This document shows positions 26,807 to 36,826 of a stretch of DNA of 64,000 nucleotides, piece by piece. The translations under genes were made by a program, and so were the position numbers. Below the pieces are notes generated by a model. It did no database searches. It saw only the letters and a list, made by a program, of their open reading frames with translations, and was not told the DNA's origin. The stretch's first letter is position 1. Every line of letters starts with the position of its first letter. The stretch is from Steroidobacteraceae bacterium (GTDB lineage Bacteria; Pseudomonadota; Gammaproteobacteria; Steroidobacterales; Steroidobacteraceae), in assembly GCA_027531255.1 (NCBI GenBank), contig JAPZRU010000026.1:42997-106996 (forward strand), given 5' to 3'.

Positions 26807-27930
26807 GCGCGGCCACATCCCTCGGCGTTCAGGCCGCCGCTGCGCCCGGGCCTTCCGCCGCCGCGTCAGCGCTCGTCGCGAAGCTGGCGCGGCCCGACAT
26901 CCTGCGCCTGCAGCCCTACCAGCACGCCTCCTGGGACCCGACGCTCGAACGGCTGCACGCCAACGAGAACCCGTGGCGCTTTCCGGGCGACGTCTCCCGC
27001 AGCGGCCTGAACCGCTACCCGGAGCCGCACCCGCTCGAGGTCGAGGCGCGCCTCGCCACGCTCTACGGCGTCCGGCCCGCGCAGGTGCTCGCCGGCCGCG
27101 GCAGCGACGAGGGCATCGACCTGCTGGTGCGCGGCTTCTGCGAGGCCGCGCGCGACGCGATCGTGACCTGCCCGCCGACCTTCGGCATGTACAAGGTCGC
27201 GGCCCGCATCCAGGGCGCGGACGTGGTCGAGGTGCCGCTGCTGCGCGAGCGCGGTTACGCCCTCGACCCGGACGCGGTTCTGCGCGCGTGCGACGACCCG
27301 CGCGTGAAGCTCGTGTTCCTCTGCTCGCCGAACAATCCCACCGGCAATTCGGTCGACCCCCGCGCGATCGAACGCGTCGTGCGCGAGCTCGCCGACCGCG
27401 CGTTCGTGATCGTGGACGAGGCCTACGCGGAGTTCGCCGCCCAGCCGAGCTTCGTGCCACGGCTGGCGGAGTTCCCGAACCTCGGCATCCTGCGAACGCT
27501 GTCGAAGGCCTACGCGCTTGCCGGCGCCCGCTGCGGCGCGCTGCTCGCGAACGCACCCGTGATCGAACTGCTCCGCCGGATGATCCCTCCCTACGCGCTG
27601 CCTGCGCCCACGATGGAAGCGGTGCTGACCGCGCTCGAGCCCGCGCGGCTCGCGCAGGCCCGCGAGCGCATCGGGCAGCTGCTGGCGGAGCGCGATCGGC
27701 TGGCCGAGGGCTTCGCGAACCTGCGCATCGTGGCGCGCGTCTGGCCGAGCGACGCGAACTTCCTGCTGATCGAGACCACCGACGCACCGGCGTTCCTGGC
27801 CGCCGGCCTCCGCGCCGGACTGCTGCTGCGCGACTTCAGCGCGAATCCGCAGACCCCGGGCTGCGTACGCGTGTCGGTCGGCACGCCCGACCAGAACGAC
27901 CGCCTGCTCCGGAGCGTGGCCGCCGCATGA
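26803..27930 (+). CDS. hisC: Histidinol-phosphate aminotransferase
   Basis: The 375-residue fold-type I aminotransferase has HANENPW near the N-terminus, [10 protein letters not shown] and the PLP lysine in [14 protein letters not shown]. The first 25 residues are Ala-rich and extra compared with E. coli HisC. It overlaps hisD and hisB by ATGA at both ends, showing tight coupling in the operon. Confidence 0.96.
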   Translation: MSAATSLGVQAAAAPGPSAAASALVAKLARPDILRLQPYQHASWDPTLERLHANENPWRFPGDVSRSGLNRYPEPHPLEVEARLATLYGVRPAQVLAGRGSDEGIDLLVRGFCEAARDAIVTCPPTFGMYKVAARIQGADVVEVPLLRERGYALDPDAVLRACDDPRVKLVFLCSPNNPTGNSVDPRAIERVVRELADRAFVIVDEAYAEFAAQPSFVPRLAEFPNLGILRTLSKAYALAGARCGALLANAPVIELLRRMIPPYALPAPTMEAVLTALEPARLAQARERIGQLLAERDRLAEGFANLRIVARVWPSDANFLLIETTDAPAFLAAGLRAGLLLRDFSANPQTPGCVRVSVGTPDQNDRLLRSVAAA

Positions 27931-28997
27931 TCCCCACCCTCTTCATCGACCGCGACGGCACGCTCGTCGAGGAACCCACCGACGAGCAGGTGGACCGGCT
28001 CGACAAGATCCGCCTGATGCCCGGCGTGATGCCGGCGCTCGCACGCCTGCGCGACGCGGGCTACTCGCTCGTCATGGTCACCAACCAGGACGGGCTCGGC
28101 ACCGCGAGCTTCCCGGAGTCCGCCTTCCGCGAGTCCCACGAATTCATCCTGCGCCTGTTCGAGTCGCAGGGCATCCGCTTCGACGGCGTGCTGGTCTGCC
28201 CGCACTTCCTGCGCGACGGCTGCGACTGCCGCAAGCCGAAGACGAAGATGATCGAAGAGTACGCGGCGGGCAGGCCCTACGATCCCGCGCGGTCCGCCGT
28301 GATCGGCGACCGCGCGACCGACCTCGAGCTCGCGGCCAGCCTCGGGCTCGCGGGCCTGCGCGTGCTGCTCGACGGCGGTCCCGACCACACGTGGGCGGCG
28401 ATCGCCGAGTGCCTCACGGCGCGGCACCGCACCGCGAAGCTGACCCGCGCGACGAAGGAGACCTCGATCGAGGTCGCCGTCGACCTCGACTCCGAAGGCC
28501 CGCAGGCGATCTCGACCGGCATCGGCTTCTTCGATCACATGCTGGAGCAGATCGGCCGCCACGGTGGGTTCGCCCTGCGGCTCGAGTGCAAGGGTGACCT
28601 GCACGTCGACGAGCACCACACGGTCGAGGACTGCGCGCTCGCCCTCGGGCAGGCGCTGCGGCAGGCGCTCGGCGACAAGAAGGGCATCGGCCGCTACGGC
28701 TTCCTGCTGCCGATGGACGAGGCCGAAGCCGAGATCTCGATCGATCTGTCGGGGCGAGCCTACTTCGTCTTCGAGGGCCGCTTCGGTCGCGACAGCGTCG
28801 GCGGGCTGCCGACCGAGCTGGTGCCGCACTTCTTCCGTAGCCTGTCGGACACGCTGGGCTGCGCGTTGCATCTCAAGGTGCGCGGCGAGAACACCCATCA
28901 CATGGTCGAGAGCTGCTTCAAGGGCGTGGGCCGCGCGCTGCGCCAGGGCTTCCGCGTCGAGGGCACTACGCTCCCGAGCAGCAAGGGCGTGCTGTGA
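27927..28997 (+). CDS. hisB: Bifunctional histidinol-phosphatase / imidazoleglycerol-phosphate dehydratase
   Basis: The 356-residue fusion has an N-terminal HAD phosphatase (LFIDRDGTLVEEP nucleophile, zinc loop CPHFLRDGCDCRKPK) and, from about residue 168, the dehydratase with its two His-rich metal motifs FFDHMLEQIGRHGG / DEHHTVEDCAL and the HFFRSLSDTLG segment. This fused form is typical of gammaproteobacteria. GTGA overlap leads into hisH. Confidence 0.96.
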   Translation: MIPTLFIDRDGTLVEEPTDEQVDRLDKIRLMPGVMPALARLRDAGYSLVMVTNQDGLGTASFPESAFRESHEFILRLFESQGIRFDGVLVCPHFLRDGCDCRKPKTKMIEEYAAGRPYDPARSAVIGDRATDLELAASLGLAGLRVLLDGGPDHTWAAIAECLTARHRTAKLTRATKETSIEVAVDLDSEGPQAISTGIGFFDHMLEQIGRHGGFALRLECKGDLHVDEHHTVEDCALALGQALRQALGDKKGIGRYGFLLPMDEAEAEISIDLSGRAYFVFEGRFGRDSVGGLPTELVPHFFRSLSDTLGCALHLKVRGENTHHMVESCFKGVGRALRQGFRVEGTTLPSSKGVL

Positions 28998-29593
28998 CCG
29001 ACGTGGTCGTCATCGAGAACGGCGGCGGCAACGTGTCGTCGGTGCGCTACGCGCTCGGGCGTCTCGGCGTCGAGGCGGAACTCACGCACGACGCCGACCG
29101 AATCCGCCGGGCCACGCACGTGATCCTGCCGGGCGTCGGCGCGGCGCGCGACGCGATGCAGCGTCTCGCGGCCCACGGCCTCGACCGGGTGATCCCCACG
29201 CTGACGCAGCCGGTGCTCGGCATCTGCCTCGGCATGCAGCTGCTGTTCGAGTCCTCAGCGGAGGGCGACACGCCCTGCCTCGGCATCCTGCCCGGTCGCG
29301 CGGAGCGCTTCGCGGAGGCGCCCGGTCGGCCCGTGCCGCACATGGGCTGGAACCAGCTCGAGCCGGTGCGGGCCTCGCCGCTGCTCGACGGCCTCGCACC
29401 CGGCGACTACGCGTACTTCGTGCACAGCTACGCGCTGCCGGTATCCGTACACACGATCGCGACCTGCACGTACGGTGCACCGTTCACCGCGATCGTAGGC
29501 CGTGGCAACTTCCACGGCGCGCAGTTCCACCCGGAGCGCTCCGCGCGCAGCGGGACGAAGCTGCTCGCCAACTTCCTCGCGCTGCCCGCATGA
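28994..29593 (+). CDS. hisH: Imidazole glycerol phosphate synthase, glutaminase subunit
   Basis: The 199-residue class I glutamine amidotransferase feeds ammonia to HisF. The nucleophilic Cys is in LGICLGMQLLFESS; His/Glu are in GAQFHPERS. It starts on GTG overlapping the hisB stop (GTGA). Confidence 0.95.
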   Translation: MTDVVVIENGGGNVSSVRYALGRLGVEAELTHDADRIRRATHVILPGVGAARDAMQRLAAHGLDRVIPTLTQPVLGICLGMQLLFESSAEGDTPCLGILPGRAERFAEAPGRPVPHMGWNQLEPVRASPLLDGLAPGDYAYFVHSYALPVSVHTIATCTYGAPFTAIVGRGNFHGAQFHPERSARSGTKLLANFLALPA

Positions 29594-29600
29594 GCCACCG

Positions 29601-30341
29601 ATGGAACTGATCCCCGCGATCGACCTGAAGGGAGGCCGCTGCGTGCGCCTCTACCAGGGCGACTTCGACGCCGAGACCCGCTACGACGTGACGCCGGAAG
29701 GGCTCTACGAGCGCTACGTCGCGTTCGGCGCCCGCACGCTGCACGTCGTCGACCTCGACGGCGCGCGCGACGGCGCGCAGGCGCACCGCGAAATCGTCGA
29801 AGCCCTCGCGGCTCGCGGCCGGCTCCGGCTGCAGGTCGGCGGCGGATTGCGGGACCGCGCGACCGTCGAGCGCGCGCTGGCCGGCGGCGTCGCGCGTGCC
29901 GTGATCGGCAGTCTCGCGGTCACCGACCCCGACGTCGTCGCGGGCTGGCTGCGAGCACACGGCCCCGACCGCCTCGTGCTGGCGTTCGACGTACGGCTCG
30001 ACTCCGCCGGCGTGCCGCGCGTGACCACGCACGGCTGGAAGGACCAGTCCACGCTGTCGCTGTGGGACGCGGTCGCGCGCTACGCGACGGCCGGGCTCCG
30101 GCACGTACTCTGCACCGACGTCGGCCGCGACGGCGCGATGTCGGGCCCGAACCTGGACCTCTACGTCGAGGCGGTGCGCCGCTTCCCCGAGATCGAGTGG
30201 CAGGCCTCCGGCGGCGTGCGCGACGCGCGCGACCTCTGGGCGCTCGCCGACGCGGGCGCCGCCGCCGCCGTCAGCGGCCGCGCCCTGCTCGAAGGCCGCA
30301 TCCCGCCCGAGGAGCTGAAGCCATTCTTGCCCGCCGCATAA
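29601..30341 (+). CDS. hisA: ProFAR isomerase
   Basis: The 246-residue TIM barrel isomerises 5'-ProFAR to PRFAR. It starts [21 protein letters not shown] (general base Asp in AIDLK) and has the second catalytic Asp in [15 protein letters not shown]. It overlaps the hisF frame by 19 nt, and its codons near the end contain the hisF ribosome site. Confidence 0.96.
   Translation: MELIPAIDLKGGRCVRLYQGDFDAETRYDVTPEGLYERYVAFGARTLHVVDLDGARDGAQAHREIVEALAARGRLRLQVGGGLRDRATVERALAGGVARAVIGSLAVTDPDVVAGWLRAHGPDRLVLAFDVRLDSAGVPRVTTHGWKDQSTLSLWDAVARYATAGLRHVLCTDVGRDGAMSGPNLDLYVEAVRRFPEIEWQASGGVRDARDLWALADAGAAAAVSGRALLEGRIPPEELKPFLPAA
30310..30325 (+). promoter_or_regulatory. Shine-Dalgarno AGGAG with ATT start codon of hisF
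   Basis: AGGAG (30310-30314) is followed after 8 nt by ATT (30323-30325), exactly where HisF proteins begin ([12 protein letters not shown]). No ATG, GTG or TTG lies in this frame near the conserved N-terminus. This combination decides the start. Confidence 0.75.
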
Positions 30342-31102
30342 TCCCCTGCCTCGACGTCCGCGACGGCCAGGTCGTCAAGGGCGTGCGCTTCCGCGACCAC
30401 CGCGTCGTGGGCGACATCCTCGAACTCGCGACGCGCTACCGTGACGCGGGTGCGGACGAACTCGTGTTCTACGACATCACGGCGAGCCCGGACGGGCGCA
30501 CGGTGGACCGCTCGTGGGTCACGCGCATCGCGCGCATCCTCGACATTCCGTTCTGCGTGGCCGGCGGCATCCGCTCGGTCGCCGAGGCCGAGGCCGTGCT
30601 CGCGGCCGGCGCCGAGAAGATCTCGGTGAACTCGCCGGCGCTGAACGACCCCGAACTCGTCAGCCGCCTGAGCGAGCGCTTCGGCGCGCAGTGCGTCGTC
30701 GTCGGCATCGACAGCCAGACGGTGGTCCGCGACGGCGAGACGCGCTTCGAGGTCTACCAGTACACCGGCGATCCGGATCGCACCCGCAGCACCGCGCGCA
30801 GCACGCTCGACTGGGTGCGCGAGGTGCAGGAGCGCGGCGCGGGCGAGATCGTGCTGAACTGCATGGCGAGCGACGGCGTGCGCCAGGGCTACGACCTGGC
30901 GCAGCTCGAGGCGGTGCGCGCCGTCTGCCGCGTGCCGCTGATCGCCTCCGGCGGCGCGGGCGCGCCCGAGCACTTCCGCGACGTCTTCGCGCGCGCGCAC
31001 GTCGACGGCGCGCTGGCCGCCAGCGTCTTCCACCTCGGCACGATCGAGATCGGCGAACTGAAGCGCTGGCTGCGCTCGCAAGGCATCGAGGTGAGACCGT
31101 GA
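30323..31102 (+). CDS. hisF: Imidazole glycerol phosphate synthase, cyclase subunit (ATT start)
   Basis: The 259-residue TIM barrel uses PRFAR and ammonia from HisH. The start [19 protein letters not shown] includes catalytic Asp11; the second catalytic Asp is in [13 protein letters not shown]. The frame lacks a standard start: ATT at 30323 occupies the Met position behind a perfect AGGAG. ATT starts are known for infC and pcnB in E. coli, where IF3 discriminates against them, so hisF may be translated weakly or depend on coupling with hisA. The stop overlaps hisIE (GTGA). Confidence 0.93.
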   Translation: MLARRIIPCLDVRDGQVVKGVRFRDHRVVGDILELATRYRDAGADELVFYDITASPDGRTVDRSWVTRIARILDIPFCVAGGIRSVAEAEAVLAAGAEKISVNSPALNDPELVSRLSERFGAQCVVVGIDSQTVVRDGETRFEVYQYTGDPDRTRSTARSTLDWVREVQERGAGEIVLNCMASDGVRQGYDLAQLEAVRAVCRVPLIASGGAGAPEHFRDVFARAHVDGALAASVFHLGTIEIGELKRWLRSQGIEVRP

Positions 31103-31722
31103 TCGACCCCGCGACGCTCGACTGGGACAAGGGCCAGGGCCTGCTGCCGGCGATCGTGCAGGACGCCCGCAGCGGCGTCGTGCTGATGCTCGGCTTCATG
31201 AACCGCGAGGCGCTCGAGGTCACCCTGCGCGACGGCCGCGTGACCTTCTACAGCCGCACGCGGGGACGCCTGTGGACCAAGGGCGAGACCTCGGGCAACC
31301 ACGTCGAGGTCGAGTCGGTGACGGCCGACTGCGACCGCGACACGCTGCTGGTGATCGGCCGCCCGGCCGGGCCGGTCTGCCACACCGGCGCGCCCGACTG
31401 CTTCCCGGGCCACGGCACGACGATCGCGGGCGAACTCGCGTTCCTCGACCGGCTGGAGCGGATCATCGCGGCGCGCATCGCGGATCGACCCGAGGAAAGC
31501 TACACGGCCAGGCTCTACGCGCGGGGCCCGGCCCGGATCGCGCAGAAGGTGGGCGAGGAAGGCGTCGAGGTCGCGCTGGCCGCCGTCACCGAGGACGACG
31601 CGAAGCTGGTGGGCGAGTCGGCCGACCTCGTTTTCCACCTGCTGCTGCTGCTGAAGACCCGTGGACTCGGCATCCGCGAGGTCGTCCGCGAACTCGAGGC
31701 GCGGCACGCGGCCAAGACCTGA
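31099..31722 (+). CDS. hisI: Bifunctional phosphoribosyl-AMP cyclohydrolase / phosphoribosyl-ATP pyrophosphatase
   Basis: The 207-residue HisIE fusion performs steps 2 and 3 of histidine synthesis. The N-terminal cyclohydrolase has [32 protein letters not shown] and the zinc region ([12 protein letters not shown]); the C-terminal pyrophosphatase has [15 protein letters not shown] and [13 protein letters not shown]. It starts on GTG overlapping hisF and is the last gene of the operon. Confidence 0.95.
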   Translation: MIDPATLDWDKGQGLLPAIVQDARSGVVLMLGFMNREALEVTLRDGRVTFYSRTRGRLWTKGETSGNHVEVESVTADCDRDTLLVIGRPAGPVCHTGAPDCFPGHGTTIAGELAFLDRLERIIAARIADRPEESYTARLYARGPARIAQKVGEEGVEVALAAVTEDDAKLVGESADLVFHLLLLLKTRGLGIREVVRELEARHAAKT

Positions 31723-31783
31723 TCGCGACGCGGCAACCGCGCGAGCCGGGCGGCCGGCCCCCGAGCGAGCGCGCTCGTCCTCG

Positions 31784-32509
31784 CTACTGCAGGGACAGCC
31801 CGCGCCCGGCCCCGCCTTCGTCGACGCGACCGCCCTCCGGGCTGAGCAGCACGTAGCCCTGGCCCCGCACCGTCTGCAGCATCGGCGCGCTGCGATCGTC
31901 GTCGAGCGCCGTGCGCAGGCGGCTGACGTGCACGTCGATGATGTTGGTGCCCGGGTCGAACGTGTAGCCCCAGACGTTCTCGAGCAGCATCCGGCGCGTG
32001 ACCACCTGGCCCGCGTAGCGCATCAGGAACTCGAGCAGCCGGAACTCCCTCGGCGTCAGATTGATGCGGCGCCCGGCGCGGTGCACTTCCCGCCTCAGCA
32101 GGTCGAGTTCGAGGTCGCCGACCGTGAGATGCGTGCCCGTGACGCCCTGCGCCGAGCGACGCGCCAGCACCTCGACCCGCGCCAGCAGCTCGTCGGTGTG
32201 GTAGGGCTTGACGAGGTAGTCGTCGCCGCCCGCCTGCAGGCCGGCAACGCGGTCGTCCACTTCACCGAGGGACGACAGCACGAGGACGGGGGTGCCGACA
32301 CCACGGGCGCGGATCTCGCGGATCAGCGTCAGGCCGTCCATCCCGGGCAGCAGGCGGTCGGCGATCAGCACGTCGAAGGGGTTCGCACAGGCGCGCGCGA
32401 CGCCGTCCTCGCCGCAGCCGACGTGCTGGACCGTGTGGCCTCGATCCTCGAGCACGGCCTTGAGCAGAGCGGCGGCTTCGAGGTCGTCCTCGACGAGCAG
32501 CAGGTCCAT
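31784..32509 (-). CDS. OmpR-family response regulator without adjacent kinase
   Basis: A 241-residue response regulator. The receiver has the acidic pair EDD (7-9), phospho-acceptor D51 in DVLIADRLLPGMDG, and LVKPY; the winged-helix domain ends VDVHVSRLRTAL and VRGQGYVLL. It resembles TctD/QseB-type regulators. AAGGA is well placed for the ATG at 32509 (another ATG at 32518). No histidine kinase gene is adjacent; it follows asd by 142 bp on the same strand. Confidence 0.93.
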   Translation of the reverse strand: MDLLLVEDDLEAAALLKAVLEDRGHTVQHVGCGEDGVARACANPFDVLIADRLLPGMDGLTLIREIRARGVGTPVLVLSSLGEVDDRVAGLQAGGDDYLVKPYHTDELLARVEVLARRSAQGVTGTHLTVGDLELDLLRREVHRAGRRINLTPREFRLLEFLMRYAGQVVTRRMLLENVWGYTFDPGTNIIDVHVSRLRTALDDDRSAPMLQTVRGQGYVLLSPEGGRVDEGGAGRGLSLQ

Positions 32510-32651
32510 CGCAACCATCCTTGGTCGTGCCCTGGCCTCGCTAAGGTAGCGGATCCGTCGGCGACTCAGTTCGCCGATTTCCGCCGTGCTGCGCAGTCCG
32601 CGCAATGCGCGCACTCCGCTACGCCGCGTGCAGGCCGCCGCGGCGCCCGCC

Positions 32652-33764
32652 TCAGCGGCGCGCCGCGAGAATCCGCAGCATGCGGCGGAGCGGCTCGGCC
32701 GCGCCCCACAGCAACTGGTCGCCGAGCGTGAACGCGGCGAGATAGTCGCCGCCCATCGGCAGCTTGCGCAGCCGCCCGACCGGGACCTGCAACGTGCCGC
32801 TGACCTTGACCGGCGAGAGTTCGCGGATCGAGGCGTCGCGCTCGTTCGGGATCACGCGCACCCAGTCGTTCGCGCTCGCCAGGATCCGTTCTATCTCGGC
32901 GAGCGGCAGGTCGCGCTTCAGCTTCAGCGTCAGCGCCTGGCTGTGGCAGCGCATCGCGCCGATGCGCACGCAGATGCCGTCCGCGGGGATCGGGTTCGCT
33001 TGGCGCCCCAGGATCTTGTTGGTCTCGGCACCGCCCTTCCATTCCTCGCGGCTCTGGCCGTTGCCGAGATCCTTGTCGATCCAGGGGATCAGGCTGCCGG
33101 CCAGCGCGATACCGAAGTTCTCCTTCGGCAGCGACTCGCCGCGCAGCGTCTCCGACAGCTTGCGGTCGATGTCGAGGATCGACGACCGCGGATCGGCGAG
33201 TTCGCGCGCGACCGCGCCGTGCGCCGCGCCCATCTGCGCGACGAGCTCGCGCATGTTGGCGGCGCCCGCGCCGGACGCCGCCTGGTAGGTCATCGACGTC
33301 AGCCACTCGACGAGGTCCTCGCGGAACAGGCCGCCGAGGCCCATCAGCATCAGCGACACGGTGCAGTTGCCGCCGACGTAGTCCTTGAGTCCCGCGTCCA
33401 GCGCTCGGTCGATCACCGGTCGATTCACCGGATCGAGGATGATGACCGCGTCGTCCTTCATCCGCAGCGTCGAGGCCGCATCGATCCAGTAGCCGCTCCA
33501 CCCGGCGGCGCGCAGCTTCGGGTGCACCGCGCTCGTGTAGTCGCCGCCCTGGCACGAGACGATCGCATCCATCTCGCCGAGTGCGGCGACGTCGTTCGCG
33601 TCGCGCAGCTTCGGCACCGGGCGACCGACGTCGGGTGCGTCGCCGCCCGCCTGCGAGGTGCTGAAGAACACGGGCTCCACGTGCGCGAAGTCGTTCTCCT
33701 CGCGCATCCGCCCGATCAGCACCGAGCCCACCATGCCGCGCCAGCCGACGATTCCGACCTTCAT
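32652..33764 (-). CDS. asd: Aspartate-semialdehyde dehydrogenase
   Basis: The 370-residue Gram-negative-type ASADH makes the branch-point semialdehyde for lysine, threonine and methionine. It has [15 protein letters not shown] (NADP-binding), the catalytic Cys in [12 protein letters not shown] and [16 protein letters not shown]. It lies 33 bp downstream of the lysAC fusion gene; the gap contains a REP-like palindrome. Together they run aspartate kinase then semialdehyde formation. Confidence 0.96.
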   Translation of the reverse strand: MKVGIVGWRGMVGSVLIGRMREENDFAHVEPVFFSTSQAGGDAPDVGRPVPKLRDANDVAALGEMDAIVSCQGGDYTSAVHPKLRAAGWSGYWIDAASTLRMKDDAVIILDPVNRPVIDRALDAGLKDYVGGNCTVSLMLMGLGGLFREDLVEWLTSMTYQAASGAGAANMRELVAQMGAAHGAVARELADPRSSILDIDRKLSETLRGESLPKENFGIALAGSLIPWIDKDLGNGQSREEWKGGAETNKILGRQANPIPADGICVRIGAMRCHSQALTLKLKRDLPLAEIERILASANDWVRVIPNERDASIRELSPVKVSGTLQVPVGRLRKLPMGGDYLAAFTLGDQLLWGAAEPLRRMLRILAARR

Positions 33765-33780
33765 CGTCCTCTCCCGGGAA

Positions 33781-33793
33781 GGGGTCAGTCCCC
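33781..33793. repeat. REP-like palindrome GGGGTCAGTCCCC
   Basis: The 13-bp core has arms GGGG/CCCC plus a central C-A-G, with one mismatched pair. It is the reverse complement of the copy at 45782-45794 and lies between lysAC and asd. Such REP elements are usually spread by RAYT transposases; none is in the window. Confidence 0.55.
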
Positions 33794-33797
33794 TCCG

Positions 33798-36383
33798 TCA
33801 GATCACCAGTTCCTCGGCCGGCTCGCGCAGGTTGTAGCGCGAGCTCATCGCGTGCCCGTAGGCGCCGGCCGTCGCGATCAGCAGCACGTCGCCCTCGCGG
33901 GTGGGCGGCAGCCGGCGGTCGTGCCCGAGCACGTCGCCCGTCTCGCAGATCGGCCCGACGATCTCGTAGGTCTGCCCGGCAGGCTCGTCGAGGCGCGTCA
34001 GGTTCACGATCTCGTGGTAGGCGCCGTACAGCGCCGGGCGGATCAGCGAGTTCATGCCGGTCGCGACACCCGCGTAGCGGACTTCGCCCTTGCCCTTCAG
34101 CTGCGTGACGCGCGCGAGCAGCACGCCCGCCTTGGCCACCAGGTACCGGCCGGGCTCGAGCCACAGCTCGAAGCGCGGGTGTTCGCGCTTGAACGCCTGC
34201 AGTCCCGCGTCGACCGCGGCGAGGTCGAGCGGTGCGCGGCTGGCCTTCTCGGGCACGCCGAAGCCGCCGCCCAGATCCAGCACGCGCACCTCCGGGAACC
34301 GCACGGCGACGCTCGCCAGCGTGCGCGCGACCTCGAGCCACGTGTCGTTGGCGAAGTTGCCGCTGCCGACGTGCGCGTGGAGACCCGTGACGCGGGCGCC
34401 CGCCGCCTTCACCAGACGCTCGAGTTCGTCCAGCTCGAACAGCGGCACGCCGAACTTCGAGTTCAGGCCGCCGGTTCGGACGTGCTGGTGGTGGCCGAGG
34501 CCGCGACCCGTGTCGATCCGGATGAAGACCTCGCGCCCGGCGAACAGCTGCGGCCACTCCCGCAGCGGGTGCAGGTTGTCGAGCGTGACGCGCAGGCCCG
34601 CGCCCACCGCCCACTCGTACTCGGCGCGCGGCGCGAAGTTCGGCGTGTACAGCAGATCGGCCGGCCGCAGTCGCGGTACCGCCGCGAGCGCATGCTCCAC
34701 CTCGCCGCGCGACACGCACTCCACGCCGATCCCCTCGGCGACGAGCCGCCGCAGCAGGTCCGCGTTCGGATTGGCCTTCATCGCGTAGTGCACGCGGTCG
34801 ATCGCGCGGAGAGCGCGCAGCTCTCGCGCGCAGGCCGCGAGCGTCGCGCCGTCGTAGACGTAGGCCGCGTCCCGCGAGCCGAACGCCGCGAGCAGCGCCT
34901 CGCGCCGCGACTCCCACCATGGCCGCTCGGACGGCGCCGCGGGGCGCGTCGCGTAGAGCTGCTCCCACGTCGGCCCGAGCACGCGATCGTTGGCGGTCGG
35001 GCGAATCAGCAGCTCGTGCAGCTGCGCCACCAGCCGATCGCCCTGCTCCTCGTCGATCACGAACGTGAAGTTCAGGTCGTTCGCCGCCTGGCTGACGAGG
35101 TAGACCCGCTGCTCCTCGAACAGCGCGAAGGCCTCGCCGAGGTCGTGCAGGATGCCGCGGATGTTGCGGCCGACGAGCGAGAGCGCCGCGCACGGGCCGA
35201 TGGCCTGCGCGCGGCAGCGCTCCGACAGCGCGGCCAGCAGTCCCTCGACAGCGACCGCATCGAGGGTGTTCGCCGCCGGGTCGAGCGACACGGTGACGTT
35301 GGTCTCGGACGTGGACACCAGGTCCACCGAGAGCCCGCGCGCCTTGAAGACCTGGAACACGTCGGCGAGGAAGCCCACCTCGTGCCACATTCCCGGGCTG
35401 TCCATCGAGATCAGCGTGATGCCCTTCTTGATCGCGATCGCCTTGACCTGCGCGGCATCGGCATCGGCCGGCGTCGCCGACACGACGGTGCCGTCGAGCT
35501 CCGGGTTCTGCGTCGCGTAGACGTACAGCGGGATGCCGTAATGCTTGGCCGGCAGGATGCAGCGGGGGTGCAGCACCTTCGCGCCGCTGGAAGCGATCTC
35601 CTGGGCCTCGTCGTAGTGCAGCTGCTTCAGGAGTCTCGCGTTCGGCACGCCCTTCGGGTTCGCGCTGAACATGCCCGGCACGTCGGTCCAGATCTCGCAG
35701 CGCAGCGCCTGGAGCTTCGCAGCGAAGTACGCGCCGGACGTGTCGGAGCCGCCCCGGCCGAGCAGCACGGTGTTGCCCGCGGAATCCGCGGCGATGAAGC
35801 CCTGCGACAGGAACACGGTGCCGGGCTTCGCGAACCGGGCCTGCAGGGCCGCGTCCGGTGCGAAGTCGCAGGTCGCCGAGAGGATGCGCGCCTTCTCGGA
35901 GGCACCGGGCCGGTCCTCGGCGCGCAGCACGGTGCGCGCGTCCACCCATTCGACCGACAGTCCCTGGGTCGCGAGCCACGCCGCACCGAGTTCGGTCGCC
36001 ATCAGTTCGCCGGTCGCCATCACTCGCGCGCGGCTGCGGTCGCTCACCTCGCCGACCAGGGCGACGCCGGCGGCGATCTGCCGCAGGTCGTGCAGGTGCG
36101 CACGCAGTCCCGCCGGCAGCTCGATGCCCAGATCGCGCGCGAGTTCGGCGTGCCGCTGCTCGATCTGCGCGAGCATGGCTTGGTGCTCGCCGGCCAGCGC
36201 ACGCGCCAGTACGCCTTCGAGGCGGTCCGTGATGCCGGAGAGAGCGGAGTGCACGACGACCGGCTGCTCGCCGGCGGCGAGTCGCTGCTTGAGGACGTCG
36301 CGGATACGGGCCCAGTTGGCGGCGGACGACACGGACGTGCCGCCGAACTTCAGCACGACGAAGGGAATGCGGGGACTGCTCAT
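33798..36383 (-). CDS. lysAC: Bifunctional aspartate kinase / diaminopimelate decarboxylase
   Basis: The 861-residue fusion joins the first and last steps of lysine synthesis. Residues about 1-300 are the kinase (VVLKFGGTSVSS, LGRGGSDTSGAYFAAKL, EIWTDVPGMFSANPK); 310-460 hold paired ACT domains (SVDLVSTSETNVTVSLD), the usual lysine feedback site; from about 490 is the PLP decarboxylase with K536 in HYAMKANPNADLL, HVGSGNF, LDLGGGFGVP and CETGDVLG. The same fusion is known in Xanthomonas and Xylella. It sits between a small acidic gene and asd in one transcript. Confidence 0.95.
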   Translation of the reverse strand: MSSPRIPFVVLKFGGTSVSSAANWARIRDVLKQRLAAGEQPVVVHSALSGITDRLEGVLARALAGEHQAMLAQIEQRHAELARDLGIELPAGLRAHLHDLRQIAAGVALVGEVSDRSRARVMATGELMATELGAAWLATQGLSVEWVDARTVLRAEDRPGASEKARILSATCDFAPDAALQARFAKPGTVFLSQGFIAADSAGNTVLLGRGGSDTSGAYFAAKLQALRCEIWTDVPGMFSANPKGVPNARLLKQLHYDEAQEIASSGAKVLHPRCILPAKHYGIPLYVYATQNPELDGTVVSATPADADAAQVKAIAIKKGITLISMDSPGMWHEVGFLADVFQVFKARGLSVDLVSTSETNVTVSLDPAANTLDAVAVEGLLAALSERCRAQAIGPCAALSLVGRNIRGILHDLGEAFALFEEQRVYLVSQAANDLNFTFVIDEEQGDRLVAQLHELLIRPTANDRVLGPTWEQLYATRPAAPSERPWWESRREALLAAFGSRDAAYVYDGATLAACARELRALRAIDRVHYAMKANPNADLLRRLVAEGIGVECVSRGEVEHALAAVPRLRPADLLYTPNFAPRAEYEWAVGAGLRVTLDNLHPLREWPQLFAGREVFIRIDTGRGLGHHQHVRTGGLNSKFGVPLFELDELERLVKAAGARVTGLHAHVGSGNFANDTWLEVARTLASVAVRFPEVRVLDLGGGFGVPEKASRAPLDLAAVDAGLQAFKREHPRFELWLEPGRYLVAKAGVLLARVTQLKGKGEVRYAGVATGMNSLIRPALYGAYHEIVNLTRLDEPAGQTYEIVGPICETGDVLGHDRRLPPTREGDVLLIATAGAYGHAMSSRYNLREPAEELVI

Positions 36384-36490
36384 GGGGGCTGCTCGGCTGC
36401 GGCCCGTCGCCTCGCCAGGCGTCACCGGGTCCGCGGGTGAGGCGCGCGGCGCATCCCTCGCCGCGTCACGAGGAACCGGGGCTCGCGCCC

Positions 36491-36706
36491 TCAGCCCTCG
36501 TCTTCGAAATCCTGCAGCTCTTTCTTGAGGCGGCGCTCCGCGAGCACGTCCTCGAGCTTGCTCCAGGCGGCCTTGCCCTTGGTGCCCGGTTTCACCTTCT
36601 TGCGGTCGACGCGGTCGAGCAGCCGGTCGTAGTCCGGCTCCTCGGCATCCGATTCGGCCAGGAACTCGTCGTCGAGTTCGAAGTGGTCGTCGTCCCGCTC
36701 GCTCAT
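36491..36706 (-). CDS. Small acidic protein, possibly PA3496-like
   Basis: The 71-residue soluble protein has an acidic first half (DDDHFELDDEFLAESDAEEPD) and a charged helical C-terminus (WSKLEDVLAERRLKKELQDF) recalling the small Pseudomonas PA3496 family. No catalytic motif is seen. It is the first gene after the promoter at 36827-36854 and lies 107 bp before lysAC. Confidence 0.72.
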   Translation of the reverse strand: MSERDDDHFELDDEFLAESDAEEPDYDRLLDRVDRKKVKPGTKGKAAWSKLEDVLAERRLKKELQDFEDEG

Positions 36707-36779
36707 GGCACCTTCCGGCTCGCCGCGGGGCCTTCCCGGGGCTTGCCGGGCGGTTCCAGGAACGCGGCGAAAAATCCAA

Positions 36780-36798
36780 TCAGATCAAATAGATCTGA
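36780..36798. promoter_or_regulatory. Leader inverted repeat TCAGATC-N5-GATCTGA
   Basis: A perfect 7-bp inverted repeat with spacer AAATA lies about 30 bp downstream of the predicted start and 74 bp before the small acidic gene. It could be an operator or a leader hairpin for the lysAC-asd transcript. It is AT-rich against its surroundings. Confidence 0.45.
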
Positions 36799-36826
36799 CG
36801 CTTTTTGCGCTTGCAGAAGCCTGCGC

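Noticed and set aside
32500..32660. Histidine kinase gene next to the orphan response regulator
   Set aside because: The flanking space is 142 bp to asd and 61 bp to hisIE; no kinase fits.
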